A stretch of DNA of 14,821 nucleotides, taken from assembly GCA_016292335.1 (NCBI GenBank), contig JAECRX010000140.1:1-14821 (forward strand). The letters run 5' to 3'. The notes below the pieces were generated by a model that made no database searches, was not told where the DNA came from, and worked only from the letters and a program-made list of their open reading frames with translations. Made by a program: the position numbers and the translations under genes. This DNA comes from Candidatus Sifarchaeum subterraneum (GTDB lineage: Archaea > Asgardarchaeota > Sifarchaeia > Sifarchaeales > Sifarchaeaceae). Position 1 is the stretch's first letter; each line of letters opens with the position of its first letter. Of this stretch, positions 1 to 7,100 are shown in pieces.

Positions 1-288
1 CTTCTTTAAAGCAGATTCGAGCGAGGGAGATTCATCTCTAAAAATTGAAATTATCTTATCATTGGTGACTGCCATGACAAAATTTGCTCCTGCTTCAAAG
101 TGTCTCGTTGTATCCTTTTTAGGAAAATTTTCATCTGTTTCAAAAGTTCCATGAGCAATATGTTTTATTGTTGCGATATCATATCCTCTCTCTGTTAATC
201 CTTTAATCAATCCTTCAACTACTGTTGTTTTTCCAACACGTCTTCGAGTACCTACAACACAGATAACCCGTTGTGGAATACTTTGCAT
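1..288 (-). CDS. mobB: MobB-like molybdopterin-guanine dinucleotide synthesis protein, 3' end outside window
   Basis: The window holds the first 96 residues; the frame is open to base 1. MobB proteins are P-loop GTPases that assist formation of the dinucleotide form of the molybdenum cofactor. Visible features are a hydrophobic strand then GTRRRVGKTT (residues 13-22), a nucleotide-binding loop, then TIKH (40-43), and KDTTRHFEAGANFV (58-71), which resembles the KDSxRHxEAGA stretch of MobB. I place the start at ATG 288 because GGTGA lies five bases upstream; an in-frame ATG at 318 would add ten residues and lacks such a site. The P-loop is odd: one residue more than GxxxxGKT lies between the first glycine and GKT. 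It sits downstream of moaC and moaB on the same strand, which fits a cofactor role, though oligo-T runs separate it from moaB. The family call is good; the exact partner enzyme is unknown. Confidence 0.8.
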   Translation of the reverse strand, partial: MQSIPQRVICVVGTRRRVGKTTVVEGLIKGLTERGYDIATIKHIAHGTFETDENFPKKDTTRHFEAGANFVMAVTNDKIISIFRDESPSLESALKK

Positions 289-352
289 AAACTTCACCAA
301 ATTTTCTCGTTTTAGCATTTTTTATAAGTTCGCTTCTTTATTGATTTATCAT

Positions 353-370
353 AAAAAAGTGTAAAAAAAA
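353..370 (-). terminator. Oligo-T termination region after moaB
   Basis: Read on the minus strand, a run of eight T (370-363) and a run of six T (358-353) follow 25 bases after the moaB stop. Archaeal RNA polymerase commonly stops at such T-rich tracts without a hairpin. It would separate the moaC-moaB transcript from mobB. Confidence 0.5.
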
Positions 371-394
371 TCCCAAACATGGTAGTAGGTCTGG

Positions 395-928
395 TTAATC
401 TCTAGCATGTTTAATTATATGTCCTAATTCAGGCAAAATAAGCTGCTTTACAGCTAATTCAACTGCATTTGGAGATCCTGGTAAACAGAATATCACTTTT
501 CTATTTGAAATTCCTGCCAGAGCCCTTGTAAGCATTGCAGACGAACCTATTGTTTCAAAGCTTATTTTTCGGACTAATTCTCCGAAACCAGGAATCTCTT
601 TCTCGATCAAGGGTGAAACAGCTTCAATTGTAACATCTCTAGAACTTAGTCCAGTTCCACCTGTCAGTATAATAGCGTCTATGTTATTTTTATTCAAAAG
701 ACTTTTAACTTTTTCTTGGATTACCTCTAGTTCATCAGGTATTATATCTAAGGAGAAAACGTTTTGATTATGATCAACAAATAATTTTTTTATTAAATTA
801 CCAGATAGATCTTCCGGTTCTCTTTTTTCTTTTAATTTTCTGTATCTAGTATCACTAACTACAATAATAGCAATTTCTAGATGCTTAGGGGCTTCTTTTT
901 TGTGTTTATTAAAAGTTGGTTTTTCCAC
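395..928 (-). CDS. moaB: MoaB/Mog family molybdopterin adenylyltransferase
   Basis: A 177-residue member of the MoCF_biosynth family, which adenylylates molybdopterin before metal insertion (known for the family). Motifs seen: VVSDTR near residues 23-28, TGGTGLSSRD (89-98) and CLPGSPNAVE (148-157), the conserved glycine-rich and PGSP elements of MoaB/MogA. The length is normal. The start is GTG at 928; GAGGT overlapping the moaC stop codon sits just upstream and decides it. It begins 12 bases after moaC, so the two are almost surely cotranscribed and probably translationally coupled. The first 16 residues are lysine-rich and not part of the fold. MoaB and Mog cannot be separated by sequence alone; in archaea the single MoaB usually does this job. 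Confidence 0.93.
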   Translation of the reverse strand: MEKPTFNKHKKEAPKHLEIAIIVVSDTRYRKLKEKREPEDLSGNLIKKLFVDHNQNVFSLDIIPDELEVIQEKVKSLLNKNNIDAIILTGGTGLSSRDVTIEAVSPLIEKEIPGFGELVRKISFETIGSSAMLTRALAGISNRKVIFCLPGSPNAVELAVKQLILPELGHIIKHARD

Positions 929-940
929 TAGCTACTACCT

Positions 941-1462
941 CTAAAGGGGTTCCTTCGATTTGTTAAGGACTCTAATGTTATTTATCCAAGTTTCGGGATA
1001 TTGACCATTTGCATCCTTTTCATATTTCTTTACCATATCCCAAATTGTAAGAAGTGCTATTGAAACAGCTGTCAATGCTTCCATCTCGACTCCTGTTTTA
1101 CCAATACTTCTAATCTCACTTCGTACAATAATTTTGTCTTCTTTGATTTCAAAGCTTATATTTACTTTGTTTATAGGAATGGAATGACACAAAGGGATGA
1201 GAGAAGGTGTCTTTTTTGCACCTAATATTCCTGCGATTTCGGAACTATGTAGAACATCACCTTTTTCAATCTCTCCGTTTTTGATCCTCTTTATAGTTTC
1301 AGACTTTAATTTTATACTGCCTTCAGCTGAAGCAACTCTTAATACATCTTCTTTGTCCCCAATATCGACCATTTTAATTTTATTGAAATAATAATTCTCA
1401 GTTCCTTGGCCCATGTGTATTTCATCCTCACAAAATCTTTTAGAGTATGAAAGTTTTGGCAT
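941..1462 (-). CDS. moaC: Cyclic pyranopterin monophosphate synthase MoaC
   Basis: Catalyses the second half of the first step of molybdenum cofactor synthesis, converting the MoaA product to cyclic pyranopterin monophosphate. Family hallmarks seen in order: MVDIG (31-35), GDVLHSSEIAGILGAKKT (68-85), LIPLCHSIPINKV (88-100), and GVEMEALTAVSIALLTIWDMVK (from 124), which carries the conserved Asp and Lys of the active site (DMVK, 142-145). At 173 residues it is slightly longer than bacterial MoaC because of about 30 residues before MVDIG, a pattern common in archaeal members. Start ATG 1462 has AAGGT a few bases upstream; ATG at residue 31 is an alternative. It is followed at 12 bases by moaB. 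The MoaA radical SAM partner is not in this window. Confidence 0.95.
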   Translation of the reverse strand: MPKLSYSKRFCEDEIHMGQGTENYYFNKIKMVDIGDKEDVLRVASAEGSIKLKSETIKRIKNGEIEKGDVLHSSEIAGILGAKKTPSLIPLCHSIPINKVNISFEIKEDKIIVRSEIRSIGKTGVEMEALTAVSIALLTIWDMVKKYEKDANGQYPETWINNIRVLNKSKEPL

Positions 1463-1535
1463 CCAACCTTATTCAATTTTGTCTTTTAGTTATTATTCTG
1501 CAAAACCAAAATCTTTTTGGCAATCAAAGGAGAAG

Positions 1536-2411
1536 CTATCTGAAATTGTTGAAACTACTTAGAATCTGTCTGAATACTTCAGAAAAGAGAAAATGTTCTG
1601 AGATCTTTAATCTTATTTTATTTAATAATTTTTCAATTGAATATCGATCTATGTTAAAATCAAAAGGGTAGCCCACATCATACAATATTAGGCCTTCTGC
1701 TGGCATGGGCTCAATTCCCTTCTGGGGGGAATAATTTGGGTTAAGCAAATTTCTGAGTTCTTGAAAAGATATTTCGCCCTTTCCCACCTGAATTACCACT
1801 TTTACAATTTTTCTTATCATTTTCCATAAGAAGGCATTTCCGATAAAATTAAATACTAATAATCCTCTTTCATCTCTCCCGATTGTTATTTTTTCAATTG
1901 TACGTGTTGTGTTCTCTATAATTTTTGATTTACATAAATTTTTAAAATTATGAGTTCCGACAAGGAATTCTGCCCCTTCCTTTATTTTATTGATATCTTC
2001 GCCATCATAAGGACAGATATACCTGTAATGACGATAAAGAGCATCATATCGTGGATGAAAATTTTCGGGAACAATTGCTTTTGCCCAAATTTTGATATCT
2101 TCTGGTAAATGAGCATTTATTGCGGGGAGGATTACTTTTTGAGCAGTGGTAAATGCAATAACATTTCCAATAGCACTTACACCTTTGTCAGTTCTCCCAG
2201 CAACGGCCCAAAATTTAAAATCAACAGTTTCTTTCAGGTTGTCCAGCAAGGTACCCTCAATTGTCTTTAGCCCTGGTTGCCGTTGAAATCCATAATACTC
2301 GGAACCAATGTAAAAAATTTTCAATGCATATCTTCTCAAAAAAATCACTAAAAAGAAATCTGTGTAAGTTAGAGTTGACTTGTATTTAGTATTTTTGTTG
2401 GGAGTTTCCAA
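1536..2411 (-). CDS. truA: tRNA pseudouridine synthase A (TruA)
   Basis: Isomerises uridine to pseudouridine in the anticodon stem-loop of tRNAs (positions 38-40 in the characterised family). The conserved catalytic stretch AGRTDKGVSA (71-80) is present with its aspartate at residue 75. RYALKIFYIGSEYYGFQRQP (27-46) is the usual N-terminal strand, and the C-terminal half has FLWKMIRKIVKVVIQVGKG, typical of TruA. The frame opens at TTG 2411, nine bases after the pilin-like gene, but residues 1-24 match nothing in the family. A start at GTG 2348 or TTG 2339 would give the expected N-terminus. No Shine-Dalgarno motif decides between them. It lies 73 bases upstream of moaC. The function call is secure; the start is not. 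Confidence 0.93.
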   Translation of the reverse strand: METPNKNTKYKSTLTYTDFFLVIFLRRYALKIFYIGSEYYGFQRQPGLKTIEGTLLDNLKETVDFKFWAVAGRTDKGVSAIGNVIAFTTAQKVILPAINAHLPEDIKIWAKAIVPENFHPRYDALYRHYRYICPYDGEDINKIKEGAEFLVGTHNFKNLCKSKIIENTTRTIEKITIGRDERGLLVFNFIGNAFLWKMIRKIVKVVIQVGKGEISFQELRNLLNPNYSPQKGIEPMPAEGLILYDVGYPFDFNIDRYSIEKLLNKIRLKISEHFLFSEVFRQILSSFNNFR

Positions 2412-2420
2412 AATATAGAC

Positions 2421-3257
2421 TTAAGTTGAGGTAATATCAATTACAACCAAACGAATATTTATGACCAAAACGTTTACTTCTTGCATAGGTGTTGAGATTT
2501 TACTGGATAAAGTCGCTGAATTAGTATAATTCAAATATACGTCGATATACTTGTCACCTATTGTAAAACCTGGTTCAGATTGAGTTTTGATTTCCTTTTG
2601 TTTTGCAATCAAGTTAAAAGATTCATATTCTCTAAAAGAGTCAGATGATTGAATCGAAATTCCAAAGATATTGACAGTTAGAGTTTTTTCAGAACTATCA
2701 TAAGTATCAACGGTCCAAACTCGGTAATATAAGGACAATATATACTTATCAGTACTCGGTCGGAAGAGTTTTATTACGGAATTCTCCCTATTTGTGGTAG
2801 TGTTCAAATTATACCCATATGGAATGTCCGTTCCTTTATAATATTTAGAGTCACCTACGTCAAGTATTTGTGCTCCACTGAATAGTTCGAAAGAAAGGTT
2901 TCCGATTACAAAATCAGTTAAATCTAATGTATAAAGAGGAGAACCGTCAGATCGATTAATTGCAGTTATATGAGTTAAAGTGACGAAATTGTTGTATACT
3001 GCCATCTCACCCTCCTCAAATTCGAGTGTAAAAGATTTTTGTGAACCACTACCCTCATGTGACAAGGCTTCAATCGAATCATCAAGATCAAGAAATTGAG
3101 TCGCTATACTTTCTATTCTTGCTTCGTCTTGACTGTTTTGAAGGATTGGATATGCCCAAGTAAAAGCAAGAACAATTCCGGTCATGAGAATTGTAAAAAT
3201 AAGAATAGTAGCAATAACAGGACTTACACCGGAACGGGCTTTTATCAGTTTAAACAA
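2421..3257 (-). CDS. Type IV pilin-like secreted protein with class III signal peptide
   Basis: 278 residues. The N-terminus reads as a positively charged leader (MFKLIKARSG), then VSPVIATILIFTILMTGIVL, a single hydrophobic helix. This is the archaeal pilin N-terminal pattern (Pilin_N, formerly DUF1628), in which a PibD/EppA-type peptidase cuts before the hydrophobic stretch, probably after Gly10. The rest (about 45-278) is beta-rich, polar, rich in Ser, Thr and Asp, and presumably outside the cell. I do not recognise the extracellular domain. Start TTG 3257 is supported by GGAGGA six bases upstream. It is longer than typical archaeal major pilins (about 120-170), so a minor pilin or a surface protein borrowing the pilin export route is equally possible. 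No pilus ATPase, platform protein or prepilin peptidase is nearby. The truA frame opens nine bases downstream. Confidence 0.8.
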   Translation of the reverse strand: MFKLIKARSGVSPVIATILIFTILMTGIVLAFTWAYPILQNSQDEARIESIATQFLDLDDSIEALSHEGSGSQKSFTLEFEEGEMAVYNNFVTLTHITAINRSDGSPLYTLDLTDFVIGNLSFELFSGAQILDVGDSKYYKGTDIPYGYNLNTTTNRENSVIKLFRPSTDKYILSLYYRVWTVDTYDSSEKTLTVNIFGISIQSSDSFREYESFNLIAKQKEIKTQSEPGFTIGDKYIDVYLNYTNSATLSSKISTPMQEVNVLVINIRLVVIDITST

Positions 3258-3263
3258 GAATTT

Positions 3264-3269
3264 TCCTCC
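3264..3269 (-). promoter_or_regulatory. Shine-Dalgarno site for the pilin-like gene
   Basis: GGAGGA on the minus strand, six bases before TTG 3257. It is close to the ideal complement of archaeal 16S rRNA 3' ends and is the reason for accepting a TTG start. Confidence 0.75.
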
Positions 3270-3340
3270 GCAAAGTAATTATGGGATAGGGCTTTTTACC
3301 TTATAATGATCCTCGAATGCTTAACTGATACGTTGATTGA

Positions 3341-3348
3341 TTTTATAT
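3341..3348 (-). promoter_or_regulatory. Candidate TATA box of the pilin-like gene
   Basis: On the minus strand ATATAAAA lies about 90 bases before the pilin start, which would put transcription start near 3320 with a leader of roughly 60 bases. A second candidate, TCATTATAA near 3301-3309, would give a leader of about 20 bases. I cannot choose between them. Confidence 0.35.
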
Positions 3349-3443
3349 TTTTTTGACTGTTCTCTCAGCAAGTATTTAATCTTTTTTCAGATTTTGAAGG
3401 ATCTATCAATTACTCTCCCAGCGGGCATTGAGTTAGAAAATCA

Positions 3444-3525
3444 TTGACAATCACTGGCGCGGTGGTCCAGCTATTTATTTGTTCTAATTTGATCCTCATT
3501 AGGTGACTTCAAGCCATCTTGTCAA
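3444..3525. repeat. Long imperfect stem-loop, 82 bases
   Basis: TTGACAA (3444-3450) pairs with TTGTCAA (3519-3525). After an internal loop of four bases on one side and two on the other, TGGC (3455-3458) pairs with GCCA (3513-3516). Inside, CTGG and CCAG (3454-3457, 3467-3470) could form an alternative small hairpin. It could be a structured RNA on either strand or chance pairing in AT-rich DNA; no known RNA family was recognised. Confidence 0.3.
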
Positions 3526-3570
3526 AATTATGGTATCTTGACTTTCTCAGATTATCCGGGTATAAACAGA

Positions 3571-3578
3571 TATATAAG
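3571..3578 (+). promoter_or_regulatory. Candidate TATA box in the spacer
   Basis: TATATAAG on the plus strand, with TATAAA a little upstream at 3561-3566. With usual archaeal spacing, transcription would start around 3588-3602. No protein gene follows, so if active it drives a non-coding transcript. Confidence 0.3.
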
Positions 3579-3581
3579 CTC

Positions 3582-3618
3582 AATTCCTCCTGCACGTATG
3601 AAGTATAGAGGAGGAATT
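3582..3618. repeat. Perfect 10-base inverted repeat with 17-base spacer
   Basis: AATTCCTCCT (3582-3591) is the exact reverse complement of AGGAGGAATT (3609-3618). It lies just downstream of the TATA-like boxes at 3561-3578. It may be a protein-binding operator, or a hairpin if transcription starts upstream of it. Confidence 0.5.
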
Positions 3619-3761
3619 TGGCCCTGAAATAGGTGTGATTGACCATTTAAGAGCTTTAGCAGTCCCTTGGGAAGTTATAGCAGTATTACGGAACATTTGA
3701 GCCGCACTTCCCCTAGGTCTAAAATGTCAGACAGTCAACCCTCTTATCCTAAATTTTTTTT
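3600..3761 (+). ncRNA. Possible small structured RNA (unidentified)
   Basis: A plausible transcription unit starts about 25 bases after the TATA box at 3571 and ends at the T run at 3754-3761. It contains a hairpin with AAAT and GGT (3627-3634, one bulged A) paired to ACC and ATTT (3642-3648). It also contains a second hairpin with CCT and GGGAAGT (3665-3675) paired to ACTTCCC and AGG (3706-3717). It lacks the motifs I would expect of tRNA, SRP RNA, RNase P RNA or a clear C/D box guide. No expression evidence is available, so this is a hypothesis only. Confidence 0.22.
3754..3761 (+). terminator. Eight-T run, possible terminator
   Basis: An uninterrupted run of eight T on the plus strand, a typical archaeal stop signal. 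No protein gene ends upstream, so it would end the hypothetical small RNA. Confidence 0.3.
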
Positions 3762-3937
3762 ATGCGGGACATAATGGAAGTAAAGGCGTCCTCTTATTTA
3801 AAATTTCTGAATCCCTCTTGTGCACTTTTTTTCTCATTTTGTCATTGTGATTTAATGGACGAGTTCTGAGAATCGTTAACAAAAAATTTAAAAGAATCTT
3901 TTGGAGAGGTAATAAGGGTCTTTGTTGACCGTTAATA

Positions 3938-3959
3938 AAAACACGATCCAAAACACGAT
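3938..3959 (+). repeat. Tandem direct repeat upstream of carB
   Basis: AAAACACGAT occurs at 3938-3947 and again at 3950-3959, twelve bases apart, overlapping an AT-rich TTAATAAAA promoter-like stretch. About one helical turn between copies would suit cooperative regulator binding on one DNA face. Its role is not known. Confidence 0.4.
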
Positions 3960-4022
3960 AAAAACCAGTCAATTTCCCCTTTACTGTCCTTTTTCCTTTT
4001 TTCCTTACAGCCTACCTTACTC

Positions 4023-4042
4023 AAGGGTTGGGTCCCTTTTTT
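4023..4042 (+). terminator. Hairpin with T run in the carB leader
   Basis: AAGGG (4023-4027) and CCCTT (4034-4038) form a short hairpin with a six-base loop, running straight into six T (4037-4042). It resembles a bacterial-style intrinsic terminator, about 80 bases before carB. It could end a transcript starting near 3960 or act as an attenuator. The stem is short, so chance is possible. Confidence 0.3.
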
Positions 4043-4106
4043 CCCCTACTTCAAATCCTGCGAACGATACTAGTTTTTGGCCTTTAATTAGGCAAAATTT
4101 GTTTTC

Positions 4107-4112
4107 AGGTGA
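4107..4112 (+). promoter_or_regulatory. Shine-Dalgarno site for carB
   Basis: AGGTGA eight bases before TTG 4121. It selects that TTG as the carB start; no ATG lies in a suitable place before the conserved N-terminal strand. Confidence 0.75.
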
Positions 4113-4120
4113 ATTAAAAA

Positions 4121-7100
4121 TTGCCATGTTTTGATTGGATTAAGAAAGTTTTAGTTCTTGGTTCAGGTGCCATTAAAATTGGCGAGGCAGGGGAATTTGA
4201 TTATTCTGGGAGTCAATCATTGAAAGCTCTCCGAGAAGAGGGAATAAAAACGGTTTTAGTGAATAGTAACGTTGCAACAATTCAAACAGACCCTAAATTA
4301 GCAGGAGAAGTCTACCTTTTACCTGTCAACCCATTTTTTGTGGAAGAGGTAATCAAAAAGGAAAAACCAGATGGAATATTGTTGGGCTTTGGTGGCCAAA
4401 CAGCTTTAAATTGCGGTGTTCAATTAGCACAAGAAGGTGCTTTTGAAAGATATGGGATAGAAATTCTTGGAACTTCAATTGAAGGGATTCAAGCAACTGA
4501 GGATAGAGAACTGTTCAAGGAAGTGATGAAAAAAGCAGACATTCCAATCCCTAAAAGTGAAACTGCAACATCTGTTAAGAAAGCACATGAAATTGTAAAG
4601 AAGATTGGTTTTCCAACTATGGTCCGAGTTGCTTACAATCTTGGAGGAAAAGGATCTGGAGTGGCTTATAACGAGTTAGAACTTGAGGAAATTGTAAGGA
4701 GGGGTCTTGCTCAAAGTATGATAAACCAAGTTCTTATCGAAGAATATTTGGGCAAATGGAAGGAAATTGAATATGAAGTTATGCGTGATTATGAAGACAA
4801 TTGTATTATTGTGTGCAATATGGAAAACTTTGATCCGATGGGAGTTCACACAGGAGAATCAATCGTCGTGGCACCCTCACAAACATTAACCAATAGGGAA
4901 TATCACATTCTGAGATCCGCGTCCATTAGAGCTGTCAGAGAAGTAAAAGTGGTAGGAGAATGTAATATTCAATATGCGCTTTCTCCCGTATCCGAAGAAT
5001 ATCGTGCAATTGAAATCAATGCACGGTTATCTCGCTCCTCTGCATTGGCTTCAAAGGCAACGGGATATCCAATTGCTTATGTTGCAGCAAAACTAGCCAT
5101 TGGATACACACTTCCAGAGCTTTTGAACAAAGTCACAAACATAACAACTGCCTGTTTCGAACCTGCACTGGACTATATTGTAACCAAAATACCGAGATGG
5201 GATCTACAGAAGTTTAGTTTTGTGAACAGGCATATTGGTTCACAAATGAAGTCCGTTGGAGAAGTTATGGCAATTGGAAGATGTTTTGAAGAGTCTCTTC
5301 AAAAAGCAGTTAGAATGTTGGATATAGGAAAATTAGGAATTGTATGCAATAATAATGAAAAAGAAAATGAAACTTTAGAAGTTATTGAAGAAATACTGAC
5401 TAGACCCACAGATGAAAGACTCCTCTATATTGTTAAAGCCCTCAAAATGGGATTTTCCACAGAAAAGATATATCAGCTTTCAGGAATAGATCCTTGGTTT
5501 GTATATAAGATTAAAAACATCATTGAAATGGAAGATAAGCTCAAAAATATTAAAATAAACTCTGACAAAGAAGTTTTAAGAAGAAGCCTAAAAGAAGCCA
5601 AGAGATTGGGATTTTCTGATAAACAAATCGCTGTATGCATGAAGACAAATGATCAAACAATCAGAAGGAAAAGGAAACAGTTAGGAATTATTCCTGTCAT
5701 CAATCAGATAGATACACTAGCAGCGGAATGGCCCTCCCAAACAAATTATCTTTATCTCACTTATGGTGGAGAAGTCGACGATATATCCTTCGATCCTAAG
5801 AAGAAGACAGTAATTGTGCTTGGTGGCGGAACTTATCGCATTGGATCATCCGTGGAATTTGACTGGTGTGTTATGAACATGGTTTGGGCTCTACGAAACT
5901 ATGGTGTGGATGAAGCAGTTGTAGTAAATTATAATCCTGAAACAGTATCAACTGATTACGATATGAGCGATAGACTATACTTTGAAGAATTATCTTTTGA
6001 AAGGGTTTTAGATATCTATGAAAAGGAAAATCCAGAAGGGATAATAGTAAGTGTAGGAGGCCAGATTCCAAATAGTCTTGCAAAAAAATTGGTAAATGCT
6101 AAAGTAAGGATTCTTGGAACTTCTGCAGAAAATATAGATAAAGCAGAGGATAGAGCCAAATTTAGTTCACTATTGGATGATCTTGACATAAGTCAGCCAC
6201 AATGGAGAGAATTAACACGTATCAGAGAAGTGGAAGAGTTTGCTGGAAAAGTGGGATATCCAGTTCTCGTTCGTCCTTCTTATGTTCTTAGTGGCGCTGC
6301 AATGAAGGTTGCATATTCACGAAAACAATTAAAAAATTTCTTAGAAGCCGCTGCATCAGTTACTCCTGAACATCCAGTAGTTGTAAGCAAGTTCATTGAA
6401 AATGCAAAAGAGATAGAAGTTGACGCAGTTTCAGACGGGGAAGATATACTAATTGGTGCAATAATAGAACATATTGAAAGGGCAGGAGTTCATTCCGGTG
6501 ATGCAACTATGACTATTCCCCCGCTGACGATCCCTGAGAATATTAAAAAGAAAATCGAAGGATACACAAGAGAGATAGCCAAAAGCTTACAAATAAAAGG
6601 TCCCTTCAACATTCAGTATATGGAAAAAGAAGGGAAAGTTTACGTGATAGAATGTAATTTGCGGGCTTCTCGCTCTATGCCCTATGTTTCAAAGACAACA
6701 GGGATCAACCTAATGGACGTCAGTGCGGCAGTAATCCTCGGCAGAAAGTTGAAAGAATTGAAGATAAAAATGCCTCCGATCAATTGGTACTGCGTAAAGA
6801 GTCCTCAATTTTCATTTATGAGGCTTGACGGGGCAGATCCAATTTTAGGCGTTGAAATGCGCTCTACAGGAGAAGTTGCTGCATTTGGAGATGACTTTTT
6901 TGAAGCGTTCATAAAATCTTTAACTGCAGCTGAGTTTATTTTGCCAAATCCGGAAGGAAACGTGTTAATTACTGTTGGAGGGCAAAAATTAAAAAGGGAA
7001 ATTGCTCCAATAGCAAAAAAGTTAGCTAATATGAAGTTTAGGATATTTGCTACAGAACATACAACAGAATCATTAAAGAAATATGGAATCACCAACGTTG

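Larger units (their letters stand above)
3258..4120. other. Divergent intergenic region, 863 bases, no convincing protein gene
   Basis: This lies between the minus-strand pilin-like gene and the plus-strand carB. No reading frame in it has a recognisable domain, and the longer frames are low-complexity. It holds promoter-like AT boxes for both flanks, a long imperfect stem (3444-3525), a perfect 10-base inverted repeat (3582-3618), two further hairpins (3627-3648 and 3665-3717), an 8-T run (3754-3761), a tandem direct repeat (3938-3959) and a pyrimidine-rich stretch (about 3973-4050) with a terminator-like hairpin. These are listed separately. Confidence 0.7.

Noticed and set aside
3457..3471. 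tRNA-like 5' segment (GCGCGGTGGTCCAGC)
   Set aside because: It resembles the start of some tRNAs but no matching 3' acceptor strand, anticodon arm or GTTCNANNC T-loop follows in place.
3635..3700. GTG-started 21-codon frame after the inverted repeat
   Set aside because: Too short to judge. The nearby AGGAGG is too far upstream and the peptide matches nothing known to me.
3760..3972. 70-codon minus-strand frame in the spacer
   Set aside because: Low-complexity basic product, no recognisable domain and no ribosome site seen.
3922..4134. 70-codon plus-strand frame overlapping the carB start
   Set aside because: It starts at TTG, runs through a pyrimidine tract giving a Phe/Pro/Ser-rich product, and has no domain. 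An upstream peptide is possible but unsupported.
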